A DNA stretch of 64,000 nucleotides from Branchinecta lynchi (GCA_023053575.1 JAKZAP010000003.1:33300228-33364227), one strand, 5' to 3'; shown: positions 43,234 through 55,175, counted from the stretch's first letter. Program-made: numbers and translations. The notes: a model not told the origin generated them from the sequence alone.

Positions 43234-44678
43234 TAAGTATTTCAAGCATAGAGGGACAAGCACGTATAGGTACGACAATTCCATAAGAATAAGGTTCTTT
43301 TGATGAGATCAATCATCCGCGGATAACGCACAAACGAGTAACGCATTTTTATCGGGTTTACATTCCCGTTTAAGTGAACGATTCGTGTATAGTTATCCTG
43401 TCGGATCTCAGCCTTTTTCCGTTAAATTTTTAATTTTAACTGAAAAACCAGCATATTTTGTAAATTCTTTTAAAATACACTGATTATTACGCTTCTCCTG
43501 TGGAATTTTTAATTTTTGCATAGTAGGCGCTATCAGGAACGTTGAGAATATTTACGCCTCATGACAAGACCGGCTCCACAATTTAACTGCCAAACTGCCT
43601 TGACTTAAAAGAATGATTTTTCTGGCCTCACTTCTGATGGAGGTCGAGTTTCGTGGCTCAGGAATCATATGTCAGATGTTGTAGATATGATCAGACGATA
43701 ATAGATTTTGCAAATATCAGACTGACAATCTGCCATTTTAGTATTCTTCTTATACATTTATAGCCTATATATTTTCTGGGAATCCTTCTCCGTTGTAATT
43801 GTTAAATATTCAAGGATAGAGGTTTAAGCTCGGGTTTAAGCATATAGAGGTACCACAAATCTGAAAGGGAAAATTCACATTATGGAAATGGACGGTTCGT
43901 GAATAGCGGAACACTGAAGTGGCGCATTTGTATTGGGTTACACAAACAACAACAACAAAACGAACAACAGCATCGATGATCATATTTTATACAATCCAAC
44001 TTATCCTGATCTTGTCCAACTTGTTTGCCGTTTAATCCAGGCATTTAAGTGAGAATATGATGGGGAATTATATTGTCATATCCCAGCCTTCTTCGATTAA
44101 TTTGTAGGTTTTCGTTGATTGGTGAAGAGTGATACATAAAAAGGAGTGACCCATAATCATTGCCATAGTTTCTCTGTTACTCTATTTTTCTTTCTTTTTC
44201 GTCTCCATCCTTCGGTCTCGGCCTGGGTTGGAGATAATACAAATATACGCATAGAATAGATTATATTACCAAGAAAAGGCCGAGGGCCATGGCAACAAAA
44301 ACTGTACACTAAATTATAGAAATTACAAACACTCCTCCTGATTTTAAAAATCTCGTTCTGTGCACCATCGCAAGCCTCAAGAAACGTCCAAGTTTTTCAC
44401 AGTAAGAAACCCTTACCATCCATTCTTCATTATATTCTCTCTCACCAAATACCTCCTTTCTCCATTCATTGAATTCCACACACTCACGCAATGAACTACA
44501 TTTTCATCCTTATCACCGCACGTAGGACAAAAGTAAGGCCAATTCTCTCGTTTTTGCCCGCCTAAAAAAATCGAAGAGATATTGGAATACCCTTTTGAAA
44601 TTGCCAAGCTGTGATTTCGTGGTCTCATAACGTTCAATTACCCACCATTTTTCCTATTTTTTCAACCTCTAACTCTGT
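43234..44678. repeat. 1.45-kb direct repeat, copy 2
   Basis: Second copy, starting right after the LINE 3' end (ATATATTATTA then TAAGTATTTC) and ending at about CTAACTCTGTCC. It lies just upstream of EML exon 44801-44875. Confidence 0.9.
44200..44637 (-). pseudogene. LINE ORF2 C-terminal remnant (in repeat copy 2)
   Basis: Copy 2 version: the frame 44413-44637 encodes WPYFCPTCGDKDENVVHCVS (C-x2-C..H-x-C pattern), then WNSMNGERRYLVRENIM; 44309-44491 gives the overlapping ECVEFNEWRKEVFGEREYNE frame. Then GCCATGGCCCTCGGCC and the 3' region. Confidence 0.72.
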
Positions 44679-44800
44679 CCCTAGCCCCCATTTCAGTGTT
44701 TATCCATACCGCAATATAGTACCTCCCTCTCCGTAAGCTAGTTTTGATTTAGTATTTATCCTTCATCATTTTAAACATTCCTTCATCATTTTTTTTATAG

Positions 44801-44875
44801 GAGACTGGGGTCAGCTGGATCAGGCTCCCTTACCAATTTAATGAAGGGGAGCAGTTCAGGAATGCAAAAACCTGG
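44801..44875 (+). CDS. EML: EML gene, short linker exon
   Basis: 75-base exon, acceptor TTTTTTTTATAG, donor GTAAGT at 44876. The first base completes the Arg codon of the preceding exon; the peptide is RLGSAGSGSLTNLMKGSSSG followed by MQKP, ending in a split Gly codon (GG|). The HELP exon at 63685 begins with the single base this phase needs, so the two could splice directly. The introns on each side are about 16.5 and 18.8 kb. Recognition rests on splice sites, open frame, phase agreement and Gly/Ser composition, not on a conserved domain. Confidence 0.72.
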
Positions 44876-45299
44876 GTAAGTTTATATCCAAAAAGTTTGG
44901 CTTCAATGTACGGAAGACCAGTATCCGGGAATCCGAACGTGAAACTCAATTGAGTCCTACATACTGCTTAGTAGAGGAGTGTAATCCACAACATGTGCCA
45001 TACGCAGTCAGATTCAGTTATTTCGGAATTTTGAGAAAAAGCCGCCCCCCCCCCACCGCCGCCGCGAGAACATTGCGGACCTGCAGTTCCGACGGAGACG
45101 AGCAATTTAATTAGTTAAAAGCTAATAAGATGGCTGCAGGTTTCGAATTGCTTCATTCCTTGGGGGAAGATGTCCCGGGAAACGACTTCCTTATTACCTT
45201 TAGGGACTTTATTAAGACAGATTTCGCCTGTAGTCTTATTTTTACGACTCTTCCGAGGCGGCCTAACTAAGTAGCAAATTCCTTACCCGGGACTCGTAT

Positions 45300-45960
45300 A
45301 TATGATATGATATTTATTACAGGTAAAGCCCTAGAGCCATGGCAATACAAACAACAAAGAAACAAAATGACGAAGACACTAAAAACTACAAAAATATGTC
45401 TCTATCAATGACAACTTCAGGAATCTACCCACTTTCTTTATAGTCCCGATGAAGAATTTGTAACCTGCGTAGTAGTATGGTAGTAGTACGAAAAGGTTGC
45501 ATGTAATACTATGTAATAGCAAAGAATACTACCATTTAATGTGCCTCAGACTGGTCCAATCTTATGTAGTAGTATCCAGTAGCATCCTGTCTTGCCATAG
45601 TAGCATCCAGTCTTGCTAATAGTAGCATATAGTAGTATGCAGTAACACGGTAGCCTTGAAGTAGAAGCATGTAGTAGCATCGTACTGCATGCAACTTTTT
45701 CATACTACTTCATAATACTATTTTGAGATAAATTTTTCATCGGGGTAACATAACACTCACTCTTCAACATTTGATCCATCCATTCCTGGTCACAGTCAGT
45801 TATACTCTACATATCTCGAAGAAATTGGGAACTACCGTACAGGGCTGGGTTTAAAGTCCTTATCAAAACCTGGATTTCTTGATCCTGATCCGATCTTCAC
45901 GTTTTGCTTCTACCCACCCTACCCTCTGTTTCGGTCCGTAATCACTATCAGATGAAATGC
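45300..45960 (-). pseudogene. LINE 3' remnant interrupted by the foldback MITE
   Basis: Minus strand, 45745-45960: ORF2-tail-like sequence (EWMDQMLKSE). After the MITE, 45300-45444 continues IKKVGRFLKLSL, then TTGCCATGGCTCTAGGGCTT and AATAAATATC. Same 3' motif family as the other tails. Confidence 0.6.
45445..45745. mobile_element. Foldback MITE with long TIRs (TAGTA-rich)
   Basis: The arms CCCGATGAAGAATTT (45445) and, inward from 45745, CCCCGATGAAAAATTT extend imperfectly for about 60 bp on each side, including AGTACGAAAAGGTTGCATG versus AGTATGAAAAAGTTGCATG. The middle is full of GTAGTAGTAT/TAGCATCCAG motifs. It interrupts a minus-strand LINE 3' remnant that resumes beyond it. Confidence 0.75.
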
Positions 45961-46030
45961 ATAACGAATGTGTGAATTTATTCCCAAAAAAGCCCATGGG
46001 CGATGGCGGGAAAAATAACAAATAATAGTG
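45940..46030 (-). mobile_element. LINE 3' terminus
   Basis: The complement contains CGCCATCGCCCATGGGCTTT, TTGGGAATAAATTCACAC and CGTTATGCATTTCATC, again the CCATGG..GGGCTTTT..AATAAA pattern. The body of this copy is not recognisable. Confidence 0.5.
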
Positions 46031-46389
46031 CGAACTCTCGAACAAAGGAAATAAATGCAAAAACGAAGTTAAAATCAGCATATGCAGAAGTAATTCTTGG
46101 CAAGCGAGAAAGGTAATACAAATGAAAGAGGCATTCAAAATGTTCGTAAGGACGATGTGTTTTTAAAAACAACGGCAACTCGTAGGTATGTCTTTAGTAA
46201 TTGTTCCTGATGATTCATTACGCCAATGGAAAGAGTTTGAGAATCCCGGCTTCGCAGTGCTATGGACAAAGTGACGGGCTGTGAGCAAATGGATTTGAGA
46301 CTCCGCAATTAAGAATCTGAAGGAAGTGAATGTTTTTGCACATCTTTCATTGTTAAGGACATAATCGCCATTGAACAAGTCGGAGAAGA

Positions 46390-46860
46390 GCAACCAAAAC
46401 AGTGCCAGCCATTTGCCATCTTCCTTACGAAAAACGGCTTGAAACGTTACGATTTCCAAGTTTAGATTACAGATTTCTCCGAGGTAATTGGATCGAAACT
46501 GTTAAGATTTGTCATAGGTACTTTGACAACGTAAGGCCTGATGATGTCCTCATCTTCCACCTCAACGGTCTCACAGAGCACAGCTTGGAACAGCGTTGTG
46601 AGAAATAAAAAAAGACATTGGAAAATGAGCTTCAGAAACTGGATAGTTGAATACAGGAATCATCTCCCTGAAACTGTCGTAAATGCCGAAAATATTAATC
46701 AGTTCAAAGCAGGTGTGGGTCGTCACCCGGCTGAAATTAAGTTTAGAGCACACAGTCATATAGAGCCGAAAGTCTTTTTGCTGCTATTATATTATTATTC
46801 TAATACTTTTCGGGAAGAAAAAGCTTGCAGAAATCCCAAAACAAAGTAGATTTGGTTTCG
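46390..46860 (+). pseudogene. CR1/L2-like ORF2 C-terminal remnant
   Basis: Encodes ICHLPYEKRLETLRFPSLDY, RFLRGNWIETVKICHRYF and DNVRPDDVLIF, aligned with the intact ORF2 tail (HLPYQQRLERLKLPTLAYRF, HRGDLIETYKLCHGMY). Then frameshifts; NHLPETVVNAENINQFK matches its LPEETANSPSISQFK. Severely 5' truncated and inactive. Confidence 0.78.
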
Positions 46861-47653
46861 AACAGGACGAGTTTATTTGACCATCTAAAGGGAGGGTTTC
46901 ACAGTACCGAATAATACGCCAGAAATTGTATTAATAATAATAACAATCAATTCGTATCCACAATTCAACCAAGAAGGCAAGGTGATTAATCAAGCAAAAG
47001 CAAAGAAAGAAATATGCTCAAAATAATTATGCACTCACACAAACAGGATGGGATTAAGGGGATGGTGTGGTGGTAGACGGGAATAGGATGATCACGACAG
47101 TTTCCTGTGTAGTAGTAGCCTGCTAATTTTTCTGAAATATCTGGGACACCGAATTTTTGTTCCGATGCCAAGGAGATCGAAACATTGATATAAGAAGTCC
47201 ATAATTTTTTCGGGGTGAGGGAAGGTCTTATCTCAATCCGGCTCCTGTCTACTTTCTAATTGTATTCCTGCTCTACCATTCGATAACGATAATGACGAAC
47301 TTGTAATCGAAAGGATAACACTCCGTTACTTGGCAACTTTGTTTGCCTAAGGCACGATGCGTTTTTTGACGCCCAATTACAGAATTGGACATGTGACACT
47401 TAGTAAAATGCTCTTAATGAGTTCTCGGGAAGGTTCATTGGTATCTCACCCTCTTTAGTTCTGTCTGTTGATGGGTTGTGGGAAGAAAGGATGTCGGGAG
47501 CAGGAAAACAGAAAGTCAAGAGACGCGTCGGGTATGTGTCGTTGGTAGATCGTTTCTGTCAGAATATTTTTGAACTTACTCATACTCTTTGTTGAGTTCT
47601 CCTTCTTCTTTCTTATCTAATGCGTTCTTTGGTCGGTATGTTGGTGTTTACTA
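46861..47653. other. No feature recognised
   Basis: Unique-looking intron sequence between a LINE remnant and copy A6. Confidence 0.5.
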
Positions 47654-48370
47654 TTTTTTGGGATCACCAAAACGTAAGTGGAGGGATATCTTTGACTTCG
47701 TAAATGTTGTCCGTCTGTCTGTCAGCACGATAACTTTCGAAGGGAGTGAGATATTTTAATGAAACTTGGTATGAGGATTCTTCGGGTGAAGGGACAGGGC
47801 AGATTCGAAGATGGGCTCTGTAGTCCTACATTTAGGGGTGAGTTAGGAGGGTTCAAATTTAGGGAAGAATAAAACATCTTTTAACAGCACATGAGATAGT
47901 CTATTTAGTATTTAGAGGTAAGACGACATGCTGAACATTATACATGAAAATCATGGTCTCGCCGGACAATTAGTTCGCCCGTAATGCGGCTAAAAAATGG
48001 AAAATTTGTTAAAAGTATAAGTTTTGTTTGAAGTTGATTAGATGTTCGATTTAGGGGTAAAAAGACATGCTTAATTTGTGTATGACAATAATTTTCTACC
48101 CGGGCGTAACAGTTCGCCCGGAATCCGGCTGTAACTGGAAATTTGTTAAAAAATAAGGTTTTATCTGAAGTTGATTAGAGGTTCGATGGAAAGGAGATTT
48201 GCTGAATTATTTGTTAGCTTTTTGTTTTTTTGCCGGACAAGTAGTTCGCCCGGACTCCGGCAGAAACCGGAAACTTGGCAGAAGTTTTGATCAAATAATT
48301 TCATCAAAGTAGATATGACGTAGGCTATAGGGGTTAACTTACATGCTGAATCCATATCTGAACTTGGTTT
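47654..48370 (-). repeat. Family A copy A6 (lacks its terminal arm)
   Basis: It starts with TTTTTTGGGATCACCAAAAC, a short GTCCGTCTGTCTGTC tract and GATAACTTTCGAAGGG, runs through three to four core units to CATATCTGAACTTGG, and then passes directly into copy A7 in the same orientation. The terminal ACAAGACC arm is absent, so A6 and A7 are a head-to-tail pair. Confidence 0.8.
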
Positions 48371-49610
48371 TTGGGATCCCGAAGCGTAAGTGGCGGGATA
48401 CTTATAACATCGCAAAAAATGTCCGACTGTCTGTGAGCACGATAACTCTCGAAGGGAATGAGATATGTTGATGAAACTTGGCGTGACGATTCATTGGGTC
48501 AAGGGTAAGGTCAAGTTCATAGACGGGCTCTGTAGCCGTATGTTTTGGGGTGAGGGAGGGGGTTTAAATTAAGGGGCTAATGAAATATTTTTAACAGATA
48601 ATGTGATAGTCAATTATGGGGTAAGAAGACATGCTGAACACGATGGTTCAAACCTTGAACAGGTTGTTCTCCCGGAATCCGGCCAAAACCGGAAAGTTTG
48701 TTAAAAGTAAAAGTTTTATTTGAAGTTGATTACATATACGATTTAAGAGTAGGAAGACATGCTGAACACGAACACATTGGTGAAAACCGTTTTCTCGCAG
48801 GACAAGTAGTTCGCCCGGAATCCGGCCAACGCTGGAATATTTCTTAAAAGTAAAAGTTTCATTTGGAGTTGATTAGATGTTTGATTTAGGGGTTAGAAGA
48901 CATGCTGAACACTAATGTGAGGACAGGTAGTTCGCCCGGAATATGGCCAAAATCGGAAAATTGTTAAAATTTAAAGTTTCAATTGTAGTTGATTAGATAT
49001 CCGGTTTAAGGGTAAGAAGAGATGCTGAATCCGTGTATGACAATCATTTTTTACCCTGACATATAGTTCGGCCGGATTACGGCTGGAGCCGGAAAATTTG
49101 GTATAAGTTAAATTTTTATTTGAAGTTGATTAGATGATCAGTATTGGGTAAAGGAGATAAGCTGAGTTGGTTTTTGAGTTTCTTTATTCACCAGACAAGT
49201 AGTTCCAGAATTCGGCCGAAACCGGGAAATTGGCAGATGTTGCAGGAAGTTTTCGTCAAAACAGGTATGATTTAAACACACATGCTGAATCAATATCTGA
49301 ACTTGGTTTTCTCAGATGATTAGCTATTTGGCCTTAATCTGTTTCTGAATTTAATAGTACAAATATTGAAGGAGTCTGCTGGATCTGGCGAAGACAAGAC
49401 CCAATTGTCTGGATCAAATATTGAATTTTTGGGATCGCATCGAAACCTTTGGTCTTGTCTCAGATGAATAGCTATTAGCCTTAATCTTTTTCTAAACTGT
49501 AATAGTAATAATGTCTAAGGAGTCTGGCGAAGACCGGATATCTATAATACCGAATTATCTTGATTAAATATGAAGTTTCTGAGATCCCATTCAGACCTTT
49601 GGTCTTGTTA
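48371..49610 (-). repeat. Family A copy A7 with duplicated terminal arm
   Basis: From TTTTTGGGATCCCGAAGCGT through the short microsatellite and seven or so core units to GGATCGCATCGAAACC and GGTCTTGT near 49465. A second diverged copy of the terminal arm follows (TTAGCCTTAATC..GAGTCTGGCGAAGACC..GACCTTTGGTCTTGTT), ending near 49610. Confidence 0.8.
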
Positions 49611-49871
49611 TTTCTTTTTCTCGAGAAAATGGGGGTAGGATACGGCGACTATTATCGTAAGATTTTCTTTTTTCGGCACAAGCAAACCGTAGTTTCGTCG
49701 CCTATCGCAGTGATGATACATAGATGGCACTTTACACAAGGGTGACCAATAAACCAGAAACATTTTTTTTAGAAATCTAGGACTCCATTGTCGGAGCCGC
49801 GTAGACAACCTAACCCACAAGGCGGGGTCTCATGGTGAAAACCAAATAAAACAGAATATAATTTTAATGGG

Positions 49872-49975
49872 GAAACGTTTTATAAGTAGTGAACTGGAAG
49901 ACAAAAGTTCTCCTCAGCCGGGATTTAAACCCAGGAGCCTCCATTTGAGCTACCCAGGGGCTTGTGAACAGAGTT
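49872..49975 (-). mobile_element. tRNA-derived SINE copy 3
   Basis: The same family: GGGTTTAAATCCCGGC (B-box with one change) on the minus strand, part of the A-box region (TAGCTCAAATGG), and the tail ending TTCACTACTTATAAA. It is more degraded than the other two. Confidence 0.68.
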
Positions 49976-49989
49976 CGCAAACCACTACA

Positions 49990-50135
49990 ATAGTCTGGTT
50001 CAGTTCAGTTCAGTTTAGTTCAGTTTATTTTTACAACCCAAATACATTTAACTATGTTGCCAGTACCCGCCCCAAGAAAGGTACAAAAAAGCACTTGCAG
50101 TTGGGCGGGTACATAAAACTCATTTCCTAACTAAT
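49990..50135 (-). mobile_element. LINE 3' end with (CTGAA)n tail
   Basis: The complement reads GTACCCGCCCAACTGCAAGT, CTTGGGGCGGGTACTGGCAA, then GGGTTGTAAAAATAAACTG and (AACTG)n at 49998-50032. AATAAA plus pentamer repeats mark a non-LTR 3' end; the ORF is not present. Confidence 0.6.
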
Positions 50136-50259
50136 AATTAACTAAAAACAAAACATACCAGAAAAGAGCACTAAAACAAGAAATAATAACCAATCTCTCA
50201 TCAACTCATTTAATAATAATAATGAGAAAAAAGAAAAATAATAAGAAAAACAAGAAGAA

Positions 50260-51688
50260 ACAAGACCAAAGGTTTCGATGGGATCCCAAAAATTCAATAT
50301 CTGATCCAGACAACTGGGTCTTGTCTTAGCCAGATCCAGTCTTCGCCAGACTCCTTGAACATTTTTACAATTAAAATTCAGAAACAGATTAAGGCCAAAT
50401 AGCTAATCACCTGAGAAAACCAAGTTCAGATTTGGATTCAGCATGTGTGTTTACCCCTATAAGTCATATCTGTTTTGACGAAAACTTCCTGCCACTTCTG
50501 CCAATTTCCCGGTTCCGGCCGAACTCCAGAACTACTTGTCCGGCGAAAAAAGAAAGCTCAAACACGAAATCAGGGTATCTTCTTTCCCCAGTAATGAACA
50601 TCTAATCAACTTCAAATAGAAATTTAGCTTATAACAAATTGCCCGATTCCAGCCGGATTCCGGTCGAACTATATGTCCGGGTAAAATATGATTGTCATAC
50701 AGGGACTCAGCATCTCTTCTTACCCCTAAATCGCTTATCTAATCAACTAGAAATAAAACTTTGACTTCCAACAGTTTCCGGTTTTGGCCGGATTCCGGAC
50801 GAACTACATGTCCGGGTAGAAAACTTGTTTTCACATAAGTGTTCAGCATGTCTTCTTGCCTTAAATTGAACATCTAATCAACTCCAATAAAACTTTTAAT
50901 TTTGACAAACTTTCCGGTTTGGGCCGGATTCCGGTCGAAATTCTTGTCCGTCGAGAAAATAGTTTTCACCATCGTCTTCAGCATGTCTTCCTACCTCTAA
51001 ATCGAACATCTAATCAACTTCAAATAAAACTTTTACTTTCAACAAACTTTCCGGTTTGGGCCGGATTCCGGACGAAATACTTGTCCGTCGAGAAAATAGT
51101 TTTCACCATCGTCTTCAGCATGTTTTCCTACCCCTAAATCGAACATCTAATCAATTTCAAATAAAACTTTTACTTTCAACAAACTTTCCGGTTTGGGCCG
51201 GATTCCGGGCGAAATACTTGTCCGTCGAGAAAATAATTTTCACCATCGTCTTCAGCATGTCTTCCTACCCCTAAATCGAACATCTAATCAACTTCAAATA
51301 AAACTTTTACTTTCAACAAACTTTCCGGTTTTGGCCGGATTCCGGGCGAACTACTTGTCCGATGACAGAATGGTTTTCACCATCGTGTTCAGCATGTCTT
51401 CTTACCCCATAATCGACTATCACATTAGCTGTTTCAAAACATTTTGTTTGTCCCTTAATTTGAATCCCCTCCCCCACCCCTAAATGTAGAGCTACAAAGC
51501 CCATCTACGAACTTGACTGGTCCGACGACCCAACGAACCCTCACACCAAGTTTCATCAAAATATCTCATTCCCTTCGAGAGTTATCGTGCTTACAGACGG
51601 ACGGACAGACGGACGGACGGACGGACAGACGGACAACTTTTGCGATGTCATAGGTATCCCTCCACTTACGTTTTGGGATCCCAAAAAC
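50260..51688 (+). repeat. Family A copy A8, cleanest tandem core
   Basis: Complete copy from ACAAGACCAAAGG (50260) to TTTTGGGATCCCAAAA (51671-51686). Core units at about 50919, 51056 and 51193 recur at exactly 137 bp and are nearly identical, which implies recent unit amplification. Each unit is open in translation, but 137 is not a multiple of three, so consecutive units fall in different frames and are not coding. The microsatellite lies at about 51593-51630. The element abuts a LINE remnant on its right. Confidence 0.88.
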
Positions 51689-51689
51689 T

Positions 51690-51975
51690 ATGAACCTTGG
51701 CCTAACAAATACTTTTTCAATTTATTTTTAAATAGCCCCAGGTGCTCAGCCGCCCGAATGCTCTCCGGAACAGAGGTTCACACATTAGGCCCTGAAAATC
51801 TAGTTGGGAAGCCGGCCCTGGTTCCACTTCTATGCGGGACAACGAAGTCACTAGCATGACGCGTTTCATAATGATGCAAAGATCTATTGTCACTAAAAAC
51901 CGCAGTGGCCCATAAACCGGTCATGGATTGGATGGAGGGAGACCCTACGTTAGACCTTAGGTAGTCGTGCATCTC
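51690..51975 (-). pseudogene. LINE ORF2 C-terminal remnant
   Basis: The minus strand encodes HHYETRHASDFVVPHRSGTR, AGFPTRFSGPNV, then a stop where the family has Trp, then TSVPESIRAAEHLGLFKNKL and KKYLLGQGS with a natural stop. This is the classic LINE tail H.Y.TR......P..RT......F...GP..WNSLP..I. It abuts family A copy A8. Confidence 0.78.
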
Positions 51976-54611
51976 CTGAGGCGCTTAGGGCATCAAACAA
52001 GAGTTGTCAGTCGTATCTCCTGTAAGTCGCTGCCCAGACCTCTTCCTACTCGGGCTGGATGGAGGCGTCGTCAGGCCTCTCATCTGGATTCCTCTGGTTG
52101 CCACAGCCCGCTGGGGGACGGCGTTCGAAAGTCTGGCGTCATAAACCGATAGTACGTGAACTGTTTCATTGGAAGTTGCTAACCCATTTCCGGATAAGAG
52201 CGAGAACTGATTAGACTCCCGCATAAACTGCCGGCCCGCGGGAAGATTTGGCAAAAGGTGATCTGCCGTCGATTCTCCAGTAATTCTCTTGGTTCAGGCT
52301 AGAACTGGTGAACGCAGTCTCTGGGAAATCTGTAAGCTACTATGAAATCCAAAGCGAATCCTATCATGGTTAAAAGGTAATAAAAATGATATTATAGTAG
52401 TACAGTCCTTTTATCCGAACAGTCATACTGAACTTTCAATCCTATCATTGATAAAAGGTAACACAAATGATTATTAGCCTACATTCGTTCAGTCATTTTA
52501 CCCGCAGTCATAATGAACTTTCACGACTACCGTATTGTAACGTCATAAGCAAGAGATTATAAGGCTCGTTTCATACCTTTCATGAAGCTTTGGTTTGAGG
52601 TGAGTTGAGGTAGAAGCCGTCATCCTATCCATGCGTTGCTTCTGATAGTGGTTAGGCATTCTCTGGATTGGTGTTATCAATTCTTGGTCATAGTATGTGG
52701 AAACTTAGCTTGACTTCCTCCTTAGTCATACGGATGCACAGCAAGGATCGGGTATTCGTATGCCACTTAAGGTTTTCAACTTGACTACATAGAAGCACTT
52801 CGGTCTGAATGCTGAGTCATCCAAGTTGACTCATCGATACATTCATATCGGTGTCACTGTTCGGTTGTCATCGTATGTTATCTTGGATTATGGGGAATTT
52901 CGAACTGAAAACTTCCTGATTATAAAATTATGCTAATTTTTGGTGGGTGAGAAAGTCCGGTACTTCAGAACAATATACATCATTGGAGACGATCTATTTG
53001 ATTTGAGGAGGGCCTGGGATTACGCTGGTTCTGCTTAAGACCAGCTCTTCTCTGTGTATCCTGATACCAGGAACCTTATTCTTCCATGAAGGAGCCATAG
53101 ACGTATTGAGAAATGTTGTAAAGTCAAACAAGGTATCTGCATTTTTATTTGCATAAGTAAATACTGCAGTCCAGTCCGCACTGATCAGTAATATATATGT
53201 TTATTTAGTCATCGCAAAACCAAAACGGTAGAGATGGAGGTTACTTTTTTCGGTTATAGGAATAATGGGTACACGAAGTGACAAGGATCTAACGACTCTA
53301 TAAACTACCTCCATTTTTTCAGTTGAAACTAAAGGATCGTTAATATTAAACGCTAAGTAACCGAGCTCCTCAAAGTTTCATCATTTTGGTTTTTCGCAAC
53401 TCCGTGTGCCTCTGAGGGTCTGGCGGCTACAACCTCCCGACGTACAAAAGTTGCGTGTCTCTCCATTGTCAACCGGCAAGCCGTTAAGACCTGGACTCGC
53501 GGTATTTCTACACCCGATTTCTTTGCTCTTCGCCCTTTAAGACACGCCTTTGCCATATTGTAACATAGTCTTTACCACTGTTTGCCTCACAATACTTTTT
53601 TTCTGCTTAAAAAACAGTTTATCCCCGTTTATCGCGACACCAGCAATTTTTCCTTCCATGAAACTAGAAATAGAGGTTCCACTGCCGCAAAAACGCACAT
53701 ACATTCACTTCCTTTAGTTTTCTACCCGTAAGTAGTTAACCCCTCTGCTCTCCGCCTGGGTTTGGTTTAGCGATGCCGGAATTCTTAATTTCTTTCAATG
53801 AGCATAATAAATCACCATTGGACAATTAGGAATGTAATGTCTGATTTTTAAATATAGGAATGTTATCGGTTGTCGGACAAACTTTATACATGAAATGTTA
53901 TGCATAACAAGCATTGCCAGGAAGATCCGAAAAACGGCCAAAAAAGCACCTGCTACGCATGTAGTCTTTTCAGTATCTACTTTCTTTGTTATATCCGTTC
54001 TTGCTCGAGATTGGATAATATGTAAGATTTGTCAACCATATCTCGTGCTTCAAATGGACCTCGATGTGCAGTTCGACCACGCTGGATTTTCTGTTTCGAT
54101 ACATGAGCATGATCAATTGTTCAGCTGTGTATCAAGGCTAATAAGTTCCCTTGCGTTTGCTTTAAGTTTAATCCTTTTTTCCTTGCCTGAAATTTGTTGC
54201 TATGTAGGCCAATAATATAAGTACCAATGTGTTCAGGGTTTGGGATTTCAAACGACCCCTTTGGTTTGTATACCGACTACATAGGCCTAATAGTATTTTT
54301 TTTTCTTGGTTCTTACCATAGCCTATGTTTGATATTTTGTAATCCAAAGAGTGTGACACCCCTTATCCTGTTCTCGTAACTTTCTTCGCTTTCTCTTGTT
54401 TACCGCTTTTCTTGGAAGTATGCCATGGACGACGGCTTGCCAAGTTCTAGCTTTTTTATCTTGGCAAAGTTCCAGTCGACGACCGGCAGTCGTTCTGCAG
54501 ATTCATGTTTTAGACTTTATTTACATGTCAATTACACTTTCCTCAGCATTGTCACTGGTTAAGAAGAGCAACAATCTTAGCAAATCAGAAATTTTTTTAC
54601 GCAGAGGTTTT
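51976..54611. other. No gene recognised
   Basis: Apart from the 78-bp duplication, frames of 61-106 codons at 51967-52254, 53353-53556 and 53895-54215 have no motif I recognise. 51985-52254 may be more of the adjacent LINE, but the expected upstream ORF2 motifs are absent. Confidence 0.45.
52362..52520 (+). repeat. Tandem duplication of about 78 bp
   Basis: CCTATCATGGTTAAAAGGTA and CCTATCATTGATAAAAGGTA start two imperfect copies that both end near TGAACTTTCA. Confidence 0.65.
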
Positions 54612-54905
54612 GGTCGTGTTCCACCTTACTTACCGCCCTAACTACGCCACGGCTTCTGACTTCGTAGCGTCAAGGCTGGAACGAATGTTCGGCAAAATAT
54701 TGCGCCATGAGCTAATCCCACCAATCGCGTCCCAAAGATCAGACGCTTACTGTAGCCTAGTAATGGTCAGCTCCCGAACGTGGTAAGCAAATAGTTACTA
54801 TTTCCAGAAGGTTGAACCGGTCAGCATAGTCGCCTTTCACGATGTTGGAACAAAAATAGTAACTAACTAAATAGTGCTATTGTAAGAACGGTGGAACACG
54901 CTTTG
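54612..54905. mobile_element. Diverged second copy of the GCGTGTTCC MITE
   Basis: Left end GGTCGTGTTCCACC with CTTACTTACCG; right end complement AGCGTGTTCCACCG. In opposite orientation it aligns with 59343-59647 (shared CTTACTTACCGC, GGTAAGCAAATAGTTACTAT and AAGGCTGGAACG motifs). Target duplication is not clear because of flanking T-runs. Confidence 0.65.
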
Positions 54906-55175
54906 TATCTGTCCCTACGAAATAAATTGATTGTTTGCGGTTGGTTGAGCGCATCATCTTATCCACCTCGCTGTTATTTCACCCAAGTTCTGACTGTTCG
55001 GAGTTGTTGTCATTATCATTGGTTTTACTCCAAGGTGTTAGCAGCGCAGTTGAATTGCTTAACTTATTGCTTAATTGTAATTTACCTCTGCCATCGTGGT
55101 AATTTTCCATTTAATCTTTCTACTTTTATAGTTTATTACCTAAAAATGGCCATATAAAAACGAAAAGGAAAAGAA

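Noticed and set aside
38583..44678. LTR retrotransposon with 1.45-kb LTRs
   Set aside because: The repeats lack TG..CA ends, primer-binding site and polypurine tract, and the interior is a non-LTR LINE.
50919..51483. Three similar small proteins (72-96 codons) in a row
   Set aside because: They are successive 137-bp non-coding repeat units read in shifting frames.
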